DNA from: Clostridia bacterium
GTDB lineage: Bacteria; Bacillota_A; Clostridia; Oscillospirales; CAG-272
Reading direction: 5' to 3'
DNA: 34,812 bases
Assembly: GCA_017552165.1 (NCBI GenBank)
Contig: JAFZCF010000023.1
Coordinates: 1 to 34,812 of the forward strand
Position numbers and translations under genes: made by a program. The notes beneath the pieces were generated by a model. That model searched no databases. It worked only from the letters and a program-made list of their open reading frames with translations, and was not told the DNA's origin. Below, piece by piece: positions 8,202 through 17,071 of this stretch (its first letter is position 1; each line of letters opens with the position of its first letter).

Positions 8202-9908
8202 ATGAACAGAAAAATATTATATCTTCTTATCTCGGTGATAGCTTTGACCGCGGTCATATTCACGGTCTCCTGCAAAATCGGCAACGATCCGGCGACCACG
8301 GCAGAAGATTCCGTTATAACGGAGGCGCCGGATGATTCGCCCGCCGTCATAAGCGGCTGGTTCGACTACGGCTCAGCGCTTTACAGACGGGACAAGTTCA
8401 CACCGGGTGAGGCCTCTTCGATATCCGTCGATATGGCCAAAAACGAATATGAGGGATTTCAGTATCTTTTGACGTCGGACAAAGACGTCGACGGCCTCAG
8501 ATGCGAGGTTACGACTCTTAACGACGGAGCGGGGCACGAGCTGACGGGTACCGTTAACGTCGTTTATTATACGTATCTTGCGAAAACCGATGCGACTCAT
8601 TTAAGGGGCTTCTATCCCGTAGCGATGCTTCCGATCGACGACGGATTCGTCGGCGGCAGCTTTGACGTTGCGGCGGATACGTGCCGGACGATTTACGTTC
8701 AGTACAAAACCGACGCGGATTCGGTTCCCGGGACTTATACCGGGAAACTTACGGTGAGTAAAGACGGCGAGACGGTGCTTTTCGGCGACGTTTCCGTAAG
8801 GGTCAGAGACGTTTATTACGAAGAAAAGACCGAGTGCCTGACGTTTTTCGGGCTCGGATACGACAAGGAAGATATGAACGAGCGTATAGGACGCGGCCCC
8901 GCTTCCGCGCCGCCCCTCGGCACTCAGCAGCAGGGCGGCAATTGGGACAGAGATCTCTATATCGAATACGTTGACTATCTTCTTGACAACAGATTCAGCA
9001 GCCAACCTCCGCTTCCCGACGGGCTGGTCGGCGACAACTTTGAGGAAATAAAAAAATATCTTGACAATCCGCGCGTGACGGCCGTAAGCCTGCCGCAGGA
9101 CAATCTCGCAAAACAGTATGAGATAGCCGCCGAAAACGGCTGGGTCGACAAAATCTATTTCGGCGCGTTCGACGAGCCGCACGAAGAGTGGCACATGCAG
9201 ACGATCATTAATAACGCGAACAAGGTCAAGAGAAGTTTCCCGACAACGAATTTCCTCGACGCTTTCTATATGGATCTGCCCATGAACGGCAGAAACATTG
9301 TAGAGAGAATGTCGGATTATTCTACGGTATACTGCCCCAAGGTTGACCTTTTCCAGGGTGAGATCAGAGATACGCTTCTGAGACTCAAGGCAGAGCGCGG
9401 CGACACCATATTCTGGTATAACTGCGGAGAGGCGTCGTACGATACGATAAATATGCTTCCGTGCACTCCCGGGACGGATAAGCGTCTTCTCTTCTGGCAG
9501 CAGTATCAGCAGAACGTCGACGGCTATCTTTACTGGCGCGTGACGTTCTGGAACAACATGGCAGACGTCTGGGATCCCGAATATATGGCGACGATGATTG
9601 AGACGAAACCGCTTTCGAAGAGCACCGACGCGCCCTATGGCGACGGCGTCCTTCTCTACTGGCACCCCGTTACCGGGAAGCCGGTTTCCACGCTCGGGTT
9701 CGAGTCTGTCAGAGACGGGATCGAGGACTTCCAGCTTCTCAGAATGGCTGAACGCGAGTTTGGCAGAGACAGGATCCTCGGGTTTGCGGAGCAGCTGACG
9801 ACAGATGTGAACAAGTTCGTAAAATACACCGAGGGCAGCACGGAATTGCTTGCCGGGCTGAGATCTCAGATCTTTGATCTGTTTGAATCCGCTCAGACGG
9901 CGGGATGA
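8202..9908 (+). CDS. GH123-like (DUF4091) lipoprotein, array copy 1
   Basis: This 568-residue surface lipoprotein has a signal peptide with lipobox FTVSC (Cys24), then an N-terminal beta-sandwich (about 45-205) and a TIM-barrel-like domain. In the barrel YFGAFDEPHEE carries the Asp324-Glu325 pair, in the position of the Asp-Glu pair used by GH123 beta-N-acetylgalactosaminidases in substrate-assisted catalysis. The C-terminal DUF4091 hallmark is LLYWHPVTGKPVSTLGFESV followed by RDGIEDFQLL (514-523). DUF4091 is the older name of the GH123 catalytic domain. GAGGTGAT at 8186-8193 precedes the ATG. This copy lacks about 11 residues, present in copies 2-4, just before QYEIAAENGW. That loop lies close to the putative active site, so specificity may differ. 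Family placement is fairly sure; the substrate is inferred. Confidence 0.78.
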   Translation: MNRKILYLLISVIALTAVIFTVSCKIGNDPATTAEDSVITEAPDDSPAVISGWFDYGSALYRRDKFTPGEASSISVDMAKNEYEGFQYLLTSDKDVDGLRCEVTTLNDGAGHELTGTVNVVYYTYLAKTDATHLRGFYPVAMLPIDDGFVGGSFDVAADTCRTIYVQYKTDADSVPGTYTGKLTVSKDGETVLFGDVSVRVRDVYYEEKTECLTFFGLGYDKEDMNERIGRGPASAPPLGTQQQGGNWDRDLYIEYVDYLLDNRFSSQPPLPDGLVGDNFEEIKKYLDNPRVTAVSLPQDNLAKQYEIAAENGWVDKIYFGAFDEPHEEWHMQTIINNANKVKRSFPTTNFLDAFYMDLPMNGRNIVERMSDYSTVYCPKVDLFQGEIRDTLLRLKAERGDTIFWYNCGEASYDTINMLPCTPGTDKRLLFWQQYQQNVDGYLYWRVTFWNNMADVWDPEYMATMIETKPLSKSTDAPYGDGVLLYWHPVTGKPVSTLGFESVRDGIEDFQLLRMAEREFGRDRILGFAEQLTTDVNKFVKYTEGSTELLAGLRSQIFDLFESAQTAG

Positions 9909-9927
9909 ATATACGGAGAAAAGACAA

Positions 9928-11667
9928 ATGAGCAAAAAAACCATTTTCGCCCTGCTTGCGGCGGTCATCGCCCTGGCGGCGGTAATATTCACGGCCTCCT
10001 GCGGGAATGGCGGCGACCCCGCGACGACAGTGACCGATCCCGTCACGACGGAGGCGCCGGACGACTCACCCGCCGTCATCAGCGGCTGGTTCGACTACGG
10101 CTCTGCGCTCTACAGGCGTGACAAGTTCACGCCGGGGACCGCCGGCTCTATCGCCATTGATATGGCAAAAAACGAGTACGAGGGATTTCAGTACCTTCTG
10201 ACGTCAGATAAGGACGTCGACGGCATCCGTCTTGACGTTACGGATCTCACCGACGGAAACGGAAACAAGCTTGTCGGCGAGGTAAACGTCGTCTGGTACA
10301 CGTTTGTGAAAAAGACCGGCGCCGGATATTCCAAGGGACTTTATCCCGTGGCGATGCTTCCGATCGACGACGAATATCAGGGCGGGAGCTTTGATATCGC
10401 CGCCAACACCTGCCGTACCATTTACGTCAAGTATAAAACGACTGCGGACACCGTTCCGGGGACGTACACCGGCAAACTGACGGTGAGCAAAGATGGCGAG
10501 CAGATCCTTTCGGGCGACGTTTCGGTAAGAGTCAGGGACGTTTATTACGAAGAAAAGACCGAGTGCCTGACGCTTTTCGGCTTCGGGCACGATCTCGGGG
10601 ACAGCAACCCGGCGCTTCCGGTTCCGCCGGAGGCGGCGCCGCCGGTAGGCGAGCAGTCTGACGGGAGAGCATATGACGAAGAGCTCACGATGAGGTATGC
10701 GGATTTCATGCTAGAAAACCGTATGTGCCCGACGTCTTTCCCGCTCAAGGGAGAGCTTCTCAACGAGAACTTTGACCTCGTAAAAAAATACATGGACAAC
10801 GAGCGCTACAACTCCGTCCAGATTTACTCTCTGCCGTGGACGTATCCCGACAGCGAGAGGAGCGCGGATCTGCGCGCACAGTACGAGATAGCGTCGGCAA
10901 ACGGCTGGGTAGACAAGTGCTATTTCGGTTCGTATGACGAGCCCCTTAACGAGGGGAATATGCAGGCGCTTTTCAGCAACGTGAGAAGAGTGCTTCGCAG
11001 TTTCACGACCACCAATTTCCTTGACGCTTTCGGGCCGGATATCCCTCTGAACGGGAAAAACATTGTCGAGCGTATGTCTGAATATTCGACTGTTTACTGC
11101 CCGAACACCCTTTATTATAACGGAGCTATAAGAGATTCCATGCTGAGGCTCAAGGCGGAGCGCGGCGACACGCTGTTCTGGTACGTCTGCTCGATGCAGT
11201 CGTACGATACGATCGACCTGCTGCCCTCCACGCCCGGTACGGACAAGCGCCTTCTCTTCTGGCAGCAGTATCAGCAGAACGTCGACGGTTTCCTCTACTG
11301 GAGAGTGACCTTCTGGCATTTTGCCGACAATACCTGGGCTGACGGCTATGCCGCCGAAATGAAGGAGAAATATTCCGTTTACGTTGCTCTGCCGACAGAT
11401 CCGCCGACGGACGACGGCGTGCTTATATACTGGCATCCGACGACAAAGGAGCCGGTCTCCACGCTCGGGCTCGAATCGGTACGCGACGGCATCGAGGACT
11501 TCCAGCTTCTCAGAATGGCCGAGGCCGCGCTCGGAAGAGAAAAGATCCTTGAGTTCGTGGAACAGATCACGACGGACGTCAACGTTTACACAAGATATAA
11601 CGAAGGCAACACGACTCAGCTCACGGGGCTGAGGACGCAGATTTTCGATCTGCTCGAAGCGGCCTGA
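9928..11667 (+). CDS. GH123-like (DUF4091) lipoprotein, array copy 2
   Basis: This 579-residue lipoprotein has lipobox FTASC (Cys25). The putative catalytic pair is Asp337-Glu338 in CYFGSYDEPLNEG. The C-terminal block is LIYWHPTTKEPVSTLGLESV plus RDGIEDFQLL. The start at 9928 is chosen over upstream in-frame codons because CGGAG (9914-9918) precedes it by 9 bases and it opens directly into a normal signal peptide. It diverges most from its siblings in residues 219-300: GFGHDLGDSNPALPVPPEAA replaces the GLGYDKEDMNE-type segment, and NERYNSV replaces NPRVTSV. It also reads SSMQSYDTIDLLPST-like sequence where the others keep a Cys-Thr-Pro-Gly turn. These changes suggest a distinct ligand pocket. 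It is in the middle of the operon, 19 bases after copy 1. Confidence 0.78.
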   Translation: MSKKTIFALLAAVIALAAVIFTASCGNGGDPATTVTDPVTTEAPDDSPAVISGWFDYGSALYRRDKFTPGTAGSIAIDMAKNEYEGFQYLLTSDKDVDGIRLDVTDLTDGNGNKLVGEVNVVWYTFVKKTGAGYSKGLYPVAMLPIDDEYQGGSFDIAANTCRTIYVKYKTTADTVPGTYTGKLTVSKDGEQILSGDVSVRVRDVYYEEKTECLTLFGFGHDLGDSNPALPVPPEAAPPVGEQSDGRAYDEELTMRYADFMLENRMCPTSFPLKGELLNENFDLVKKYMDNERYNSVQIYSLPWTYPDSERSADLRAQYEIASANGWVDKCYFGSYDEPLNEGNMQALFSNVRRVLRSFTTTNFLDAFGPDIPLNGKNIVERMSEYSTVYCPNTLYYNGAIRDSMLRLKAERGDTLFWYVCSMQSYDTIDLLPSTPGTDKRLLFWQQYQQNVDGFLYWRVTFWHFADNTWADGYAAEMKEKYSVYVALPTDPPTDDGVLIYWHPTTKEPVSTLGLESVRDGIEDFQLLRMAEAALGREKILEFVEQITTDVNVYTRYNEGNTTQLTGLRTQIFDLLEAA

Positions 11668-11690
11668 CAAAGATACGAATATTCGGGACA

Positions 11691-13418
11691 ATGAATAAAA
11701 AAATCGTTTTTACTCTGCTGTCGGCGGTCATTGCTCTGTCGGCGGTGATATTCACGGCCTCCTGCGGAGGGGGGAAGACCCCTTCCGAATCGTCGGACAC
11801 GGCCGTCAATGCGGCGGCGCCGGATGATTCGCCGGCCGTCATCAGCGGCTGGTTCGATTACGGCTCCGCACTTTACAGACGGGACAAGTTCACGCCCGGG
11901 ACCGCCGGCTCGATAGCCATCGAAATGGCCAAAAATGAGTACGAGGGATTTCAGTATCTCCTGACGTCCGATAAGGACGTCGACGGGCTTCGCTGTGACG
12001 TCACGGAACTGAGCGACGGGCAGGGCAACAAGCTGACAGGCACTGTCAACGTCGTATGGTACACCTATCTCAGAAACACCGACGCGACGCACGCAAAGGG
12101 GTTTTATCCCGTCGCATTTCTGCCGATGGACGACGAATATCAGGGCGGGAGCTTTGATATCGCTGCCGGGACCTGCCGCACTTTATACGTTCAGTACAGA
12201 ACTACGGCGGACACGATTCCCGGGACTTATACCGGTAAACTGACGGTCAGCAAAGACGGCGAGCCGATCCTCTCGGGCGACGTTTCGGTCAGAGTAAGAG
12301 ACGTTTATTACGAAGAAAAGACGGAATGCCTTTCTCTCATAGGTCTCGGATATGACAAAAAGGACACTCAGAACGAGGGCCCGGAGGGCGCGCCGCCGCT
12401 CGGAAGTCAGACGGGAGGCGGTGAATGGAGCAGGCAGCTGCTGCTTGAATACGCCTATTTCATGCTGGATAACCGCTTTTCCCCCGCGACGCTCCCTTTC
12501 CCGGACGAGCTTCTAAACACCGATTTTGACCTCGTTAAGAGCTATATGGACAACCCGAGGGTGACCTCCGTCGGTATCTCGGCTCTCAACTGGACCTTCC
12601 CTCAGGCCGAAAGAAGCAGCAACCTCGACAGACAGTACGAGATAGCTAGTGCAAACGGATGGGTCGATAAGTGCTATTTCAGCAGATATGACGAGCCGCA
12701 CGAGGAAAACCACCTTCAGGAGATCATACATAACACCTGGTGGGTAAACGCGCACTTCCCGACCACCAACTTCATAGACGCGTTCTTTATGGATCTCCCG
12801 TCCGGCGGGAGAAACATAGTCGAGCGCATGTCCGATTATTCAACGGTATATTGTCCGGTAATTCAGTTCTTCAAGGGGAGCATAAAAGAGTCGATGCTCA
12901 GGCTCAAGGCCGAGCGCGGCGACACGCTCTTCTGGTACGTTTGCTCCGGCTCGACCTACGATACCATAAACCGTCTGCCCTGTACTCCGGGTACTGACAA
13001 GCGGCTGCTCTTCTGGATGCAGTATCAGCAGAACGTTGACGGATTTCTCTACTGGCGCGCTACGTTCTGGAACCGGTCGGAGGACGTCTGGGATCCGTCT
13101 TATATGCCGACAAAGCTCGAGACCATGCCGCTGACGAAGCCGGGAGAAGCCGGCACCGACGAGGGCGTCATGATATACTGGCATCCCGTAACGAAAGGGC
13201 CGGTCAGCACGCTCGGCTTCGAGTCGATGAGGGACGGCGTCGAGGATTTCCAGCTCCTGCGTATGGTCGAGGCAAAATTCGGCCGCGATAAGGCGCTCGA
13301 ATACGCCGAACAGCTCGTGACGGATATCAACGCCTTTGTCAAATACAGTGAAGGGAACACCGAACTGCTCAACAGACTGAGGATACAACTTTTTGACCTT
13401 ATGGAGTCAAATCAATGA
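11691..13418 (+). CDS. GH123-like (DUF4091) lipoprotein, array copy 3
   Basis: This 575-residue lipoprotein has lipobox FTASC (Cys25) followed by a Gly/Ser/Thr linker. The putative catalytic pair is Asp334-Glu335 in CYFSRYDEPHEEN. The DUF4091 block reads MIYWHPVTKGPVSTLGFESM, then RDGVEDFQLL. The barrel segment LLFWMQYQQNVDGFLYWRAT is shared with copy 5 (WMQ instead of WQQ), while the N-terminal domain resembles copies 2 and 4 most closely. That mixture hints at exchange between copies. The ribosome binding site is weak (CGGGA at 11684-11688, short spacer), so expression may rely on coupling to copy 2, which ends 23 bases upstream. Its stop overlaps the start of copy 4 in ATGA. Confidence 0.78.
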   Translation: MNKKIVFTLLSAVIALSAVIFTASCGGGKTPSESSDTAVNAAAPDDSPAVISGWFDYGSALYRRDKFTPGTAGSIAIEMAKNEYEGFQYLLTSDKDVDGLRCDVTELSDGQGNKLTGTVNVVWYTYLRNTDATHAKGFYPVAFLPMDDEYQGGSFDIAAGTCRTLYVQYRTTADTIPGTYTGKLTVSKDGEPILSGDVSVRVRDVYYEEKTECLSLIGLGYDKKDTQNEGPEGAPPLGSQTGGGEWSRQLLLEYAYFMLDNRFSPATLPFPDELLNTDFDLVKSYMDNPRVTSVGISALNWTFPQAERSSNLDRQYEIASANGWVDKCYFSRYDEPHEENHLQEIIHNTWWVNAHFPTTNFIDAFFMDLPSGGRNIVERMSDYSTVYCPVIQFFKGSIKESMLRLKAERGDTLFWYVCSGSTYDTINRLPCTPGTDKRLLFWMQYQQNVDGFLYWRATFWNRSEDVWDPSYMPTKLETMPLTKPGEAGTDEGVMIYWHPVTKGPVSTLGFESMRDGVEDFQLLRMVEAKFGRDKALEYAEQLVTDINAFVKYSEGNTELLNRLRIQLFDLMESNQ

Positions 13419-15181
13419 GATTGAATATTAAATCCGTGAAAATGAAAACAAAATTTTTTGTATGTATACTGTTTGTCGCCGCGGCGCTCGCCGCCGTAGT
13501 TCTCGCTTCATGCAGCGGCGGCGGAGCACCCTCCGACAGCGCGTCGTCGGGCGACGTCACGACAGAGGCGCCGGACAACTCGCCTGCCGTCATCAGCGGC
13601 TGGTTCGATTACGGCTCGGCGCTTTACAGGCGGGACAAGTTCACGCCCGGGACTGCCGGCTCGATAGCCATCGATATAGCGAAAAACGAGTACGAGGGAT
13701 TTGAATATCTGATAACGTCCGACAAGGACGTAGACGGCCTCAGATGCGACGTGACCGAGCTCGGCGACGGTAACGGGAATAAACTTGTCGGCGAGGTTAA
13801 CGTCGTCTGGTACACCTACGTAAAGCAGGCGGACGCCACCCACGCGAGGGGCTTTTATCCCGTCGCGATGCTCCCGATGGACGACGAATTCCAGGGCGGG
13901 AGCTTCGATATCGCCGCCAATACCTGCCGTACCATCTACGTCAAGTATAAGACTACGGCGGACACGGTCCCCGGGACTTATACCGGAAAACTGACGGTCA
14001 GCAAAGACGGCGAGCCGATTCTTTCGGGCGACGTTTCGGTAAAGGTCAGGGACGTTTATTACGACGAAAAAACCGAGTGTCTGACAATGGTCGGGCTGGG
14101 ATACGACAAGGAAGACATGAACGAAGCCGTCCCGGCCGGGCCGGAAAGCGCTCCCGGGCTCGGGAGACAGCAGCAGGGCGGGGCATGGGATCGCCAGCTG
14201 CTCCTTGATTACGCGTACTTTATGCTCGATAACAGGATCTGCCTGACCTGGCTCCCCTTTGAAAACGAGCTTCTGAACGAGGACTTCGACACAGTCAAGG
14301 CGTTTATGGACAATCCGAGGGTGACGTCGATCGGCGTCTCCGGACCCGCATGGCCGTATACGGAGGCAGAAAAAAAACAGAGCTTCAAGGATCAGTCGGC
14401 CATAGCCCATGAAAACGGCTGGGAAGACAAGATTTATTTCGGATCGTTCGACGAGCCGACCGAACAAGAACATATAAGCAGGATTCTGAGCAACGCATCG
14501 TGGGTCAAGAAGGTCTGGGGCGAAACGACAAACTTCCTCGACGCCTTCTATGTCGATATCCCGTCGAACGGAAATAACATTGTCGAGCGACTGTCGGCGG
14601 TTTCGACCGTATATTGCCCGAAAGTCGAGTTTTTCAACGGGGCAATCAGGGACAGTATTCTCAAACTCAAGGCGGAGCGCGGCGACACCGTCTTCTGGTA
14701 CAACTGCGGCACGGCGTCCTACGACACCGTAAATATGCTGCCGTGCACGCCGGGGACGGACAAGCGCATTCTCTTCTGGCAGCAGTATCAGCAGAACGTT
14801 GACGGTTATCTCTACTGGAGAGCGACCTTCTGGAACAGCGTGGAGGACGTCTGGGCGGAGGATTACGTGTCAAAGTATGTCGAGTCCGCTCCGTTCCCGA
14901 GACCGACCGATCCTGTGACGGACGACGGTGTGCTGATATACTGGCATCCCGTGACTAAAGAACCGGTCACGACGCTCGGATTCGAGGCCACGCGCGACGG
15001 CGTCGAGGACTTCCAGCTCATGAAAATGTGCGAGGCGAAGTTCGGCCGCGAAAAGGTTCTTGAATACGTCGAACAGATAGCCACGGATTACAACGCCTTC
15101 GTCAAATACACCGACGGCAGCACCGAAAAGCTGAACTCCGTAAGAGCCGGGCTTTTCGACCTTCTCGAAAACGCCGACTGA
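13415..15181 (+). CDS. GH123-like (DUF4091) lipoprotein, array copy 4
   Basis: This 588-residue lipoprotein has lipobox LASC (Cys33). The signal peptide is preceded by a longer basic N-terminus than in the siblings. The ATG at 13415 overlaps the stop of copy 3 (ATGA) and has GGAG at 13403-13406 with an 8-base spacer. A later ATG at 13442 has no ribosome binding site, so the longer form is preferred. The putative catalytic pair is Asp346-Glu347 in IYFGSFDEPTEQE. The region after the N-terminal domain (DKEDMNEAVPAGPESAPGLG) resembles copy 1, including the QQQGG motif followed by WDR. The DUF4091 block ends with RDGVEDFQLM. Surface location and hydrolysis of beta-linked N-acetylhexosamine are inferred from the family. 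Confidence 0.78.
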   Translation: MRLNIKSVKMKTKFFVCILFVAAALAAVVLASCSGGGAPSDSASSGDVTTEAPDNSPAVISGWFDYGSALYRRDKFTPGTAGSIAIDIAKNEYEGFEYLITSDKDVDGLRCDVTELGDGNGNKLVGEVNVVWYTYVKQADATHARGFYPVAMLPMDDEFQGGSFDIAANTCRTIYVKYKTTADTVPGTYTGKLTVSKDGEPILSGDVSVKVRDVYYDEKTECLTMVGLGYDKEDMNEAVPAGPESAPGLGRQQQGGAWDRQLLLDYAYFMLDNRICLTWLPFENELLNEDFDTVKAFMDNPRVTSIGVSGPAWPYTEAEKKQSFKDQSAIAHENGWEDKIYFGSFDEPTEQEHISRILSNASWVKKVWGETTNFLDAFYVDIPSNGNNIVERLSAVSTVYCPKVEFFNGAIRDSILKLKAERGDTVFWYNCGTASYDTVNMLPCTPGTDKRILFWQQYQQNVDGYLYWRATFWNSVEDVWAEDYVSKYVESAPFPRPTDPVTDDGVLIYWHPVTKEPVTTLGFEATRDGVEDFQLMKMCEAKFGREKVLEYVEQIATDYNAFVKYTDGSTEKLNSVRAGLFDLLENAD

Positions 15182-15185
15182 CCCG

Positions 15186-16931
15186 ATGCGGAAGATTATG
15201 AAAATGAAACGGATATTATTACTGGTGTCTTTGGTCCTCGTTATTGCGGCTGCGGCCGCCTGCGGCACAGGCGGCGAGCCGGCCGTGACGACGGAGCCGG
15301 TCGCGACAGAGGACGTTTCTCCGGCAAACCTTGAGGGATGGTTCGACTACGGCTCGGCGCTTTACGAAATGAAGACCGAGAACATTACAGTAAAGAACGC
15401 GATGGACTCGATAAGCATCGATATGGCGAAAAACGAGATCGAGGGCTTTGAGTATATAATCACGTCGGACAAGGCGGTTTCGGGACTCAGATGCGACGTC
15501 ACGGCGCTTAGCGACGGAAACGGTAACGAGCTGGACGGCACGGTATACGTCGCTCAATATACCTACCTTGCCCGTACGGACCATAATCTGGAGCATACGA
15601 GGGGATTTTATCCCGTCGCCCTCCTGCCGATCGATGACGAATATCAGGGCGGAAGCTTCGACGTGGCCGCCGGCGCGGCGCGGACGCTTTACGTGAGTTA
15701 TAAGACGGATATCGACACGGTCCCCGGGACGTATACGGGAACTCTGACGGTCAGCAGGAACGGCGAAACGCTGTTTTCCGGGGGCGTCTCCGTGAGAGTC
15801 CGCGACGTATATTACGACGAAAAAACCGAGTGCCTTACTCTTATAGGGCTTTATTATGACAAGGCGGACGCCAACCCGAACGTTCCGGAGGGCCCCGAGA
15901 GCGCTCCTGCCCTCGGATGGCAGCAGACGAAAGAGGAATACGCAAACGAGGAACTGATAAGGAAATACGCGGATTTTATGCTTGAAAACAGATTCTGCCC
16001 TTCCTACCTTCCCCTTGAGGACGACCTTCTGAGCGAGGACGCCGCGTATTATCTCGACAATCCGAGATATAATTCCGTTTATACGAGACTCATACCGGAC
16101 TGGTGGAGGAAATCACAGGAGCACCTCGACGATCTAGCTAAAAAGTACGAGGTCGCGAAGGAACACGGCTGGCTCGACAAGATATATTTCAGTTATTTTG
16201 ACGAGCCGCACGAGGACGGGCAGCTCAAGCAGATATTTGCCGAGGCGAAAAGATCCCATTTCGAGGGATGCGTTTTCCCGACGACGAATCTCCTGGACGC
16301 AATACTTGTTGATCTTCCTTCCGCCGACGGGAAAAAGAACATCATAGACCGGATGTCGGCCGCCACTACTGCATACTGCCCGAAGGTCGAGCTGTTTACC
16401 GGAAGCATCAAAGAGTCCATGCTTAGACAGAAGGCAGAGCGCGGAGACACCCTTTTCTGGTACGTATGTTCGGGCTCGACCGCCGACACGATAAACCGTC
16501 TTCCCTGTACTCCTGGAACGGACAAGCGCCTTTTGTTCTGGATGCAGTATCAGCAGAACATCGACGGCTTCCTTTACTGGCGGGCGACCTACTGGAACAG
16601 ATCGGCCGACGTCTGGGCGGATGATTATATGACGAAAGGGTACAGAAAGACCGAATCGTTCGGCGAGGGAACTGATGAAGGCGTAATGATATACTGGCAC
16701 CCGATAACGAAGGAGCCGGTCAGCACGCTCGGATTTGAAGCCATGAGAGACGGAGTGGAGGATTTTCAGCTTCTCAAAATGGTCGAGGCAAAGTTCGGGC
16801 GTGACAAGGCGCTCGAATACGCCGAGCAGCTCGCCACCGATATCAACAAGTTCGTAAGGTACCGGAAAGGGAGCACAACGCTCCTGAACGAGCTCAGATC
16901 ACAGCTTTTTGACCTTCTGGAAAACGCTTGA
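15186..16931 (+). CDS. GH123-like (DUF4091) lipoprotein, array copy 5 (most divergent)
   Basis: This 581-residue lipoprotein has lipobox AAAAC (Cys26). The start is uncertain. The ATG at 15186 has no clear ribosome binding site, whereas the ATG at 15204 has GGAAG 9 bases upstream and would give a standard 20-residue signal peptide. It is the outlier of the array: the YRRDKFTPGTAGSIAID segment of the siblings is replaced by YEMKTENITVKNAMDSISID. It has an insertion in TDHNLEHTRG, lacks the N-terminal domain Cys of CRT (here AART), and has SADGKKN where the others have NGRN-like turns. The Asp339-Glu340 pair in IYFSYFDEPHEDG and the C-terminal RDGVEDFQLL block are intact. It is the last gene of the operon, followed by a hairpin. 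Confidence 0.77.
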   Translation: MRKIMKMKRILLLVSLVLVIAAAAACGTGGEPAVTTEPVATEDVSPANLEGWFDYGSALYEMKTENITVKNAMDSISIDMAKNEIEGFEYIITSDKAVSGLRCDVTALSDGNGNELDGTVYVAQYTYLARTDHNLEHTRGFYPVALLPIDDEYQGGSFDVAAGAARTLYVSYKTDIDTVPGTYTGTLTVSRNGETLFSGGVSVRVRDVYYDEKTECLTLIGLYYDKADANPNVPEGPESAPALGWQQTKEEYANEELIRKYADFMLENRFCPSYLPLEDDLLSEDAAYYLDNPRYNSVYTRLIPDWWRKSQEHLDDLAKKYEVAKEHGWLDKIYFSYFDEPHEDGQLKQIFAEAKRSHFEGCVFPTTNLLDAILVDLPSADGKKNIIDRMSAATTAYCPKVELFTGSIKESMLRQKAERGDTLFWYVCSGSTADTINRLPCTPGTDKRLLFWMQYQQNIDGFLYWRATYWNRSADVWADDYMTKGYRKTESFGEGTDEGVMIYWHPITKEPVSTLGFEAMRDGVEDFQLLKMVEAKFGRDKALEYAEQLATDINKFVRYRKGSTTLLNELRSQLFDLLENA

Positions 16932-16948
16932 TAACGTCAAACGTCAAC

Positions 16949-16974
16949 CGCGGGTTGCGCTTCCGTAACCCGCG
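16949..16974 (+). terminator. Hairpin at the end of the glycan operon
   Basis: The stem CGCGGGTT/AACCCGCG can be extended through a GU and two GC pairs to close a CTTC tetraloop. It is followed by GAAAAATAAG rather than a U tract. It sits 17 bases after the last stop and just before the promoter of the next operon. Termination is plausible but not a textbook case. Confidence 0.45.
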
Positions 16975-16995
16975 AAAAATAAGTGTATATTTAAC

Positions 16996-17024
16996 TTGAC
17001 AACTATGCCGCTCCGTGATAAAAT
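16996..17024 (+). promoter_or_regulatory. Near-consensus sigma-A promoter of the amino-sugar operon
   Basis: TTGACA (16996-17001) and TAAAAT (17019-17024) are separated by exactly 17 bases, with AT-rich sequence just upstream. Transcription would start near 17031. The short leader contains GACGC (17031-17035) and GCGTC (17051-17055) as inverted half-sites that could bind a repressor; that is speculative. Confidence 0.85.
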
Positions 17025-17071
17025 AATCCCGACGCGGCGAAAAAAATACGGCGTCAGCCAAAGGAGACAAT

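Larger units (their letters stand above)
8202..16931 (+). repeat. Tandem array of five paralogous GH123-like lipoprotein genes
   Basis: Five complete genes in the same orientation (8202, 9928, 11691, 13415 and 15186) encode lipoproteins of 568-588 residues that align end to end. Blocks such as NEYEGFQYLL, VPGTYTGKLTVSKDG, RVRDVYYEEKTECL, GTDKRLLFWQQYQQNVDG and the DGVEDFQLL segment recur with few changes. At DNA level many codons differ synonymously, so the copies are old enough to have diverged while the proteins stayed conserved. Gaps between them are 19, 23, -4 and 4 bases. Confidence 0.9.

Noticed and set aside
8601..10079. A 492-codon open frame on the minus strand opposite the first two GH123-like genes, and similar long antisense frames opposite the other copies
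   Set aside because: They lie wholly opposite well-supported genes, recur because the paralogues share codons, have compositions unlike real proteins and no ribosome binding sites.
8202..16931. Repeated sequence considered as a CRISPR, integron or assembly duplication
   Set aside because: The repeats are full-length genes with many silent differences and distinct middle sections, so they are true paralogues rather than short spaced repeats or a collapsed assembly.
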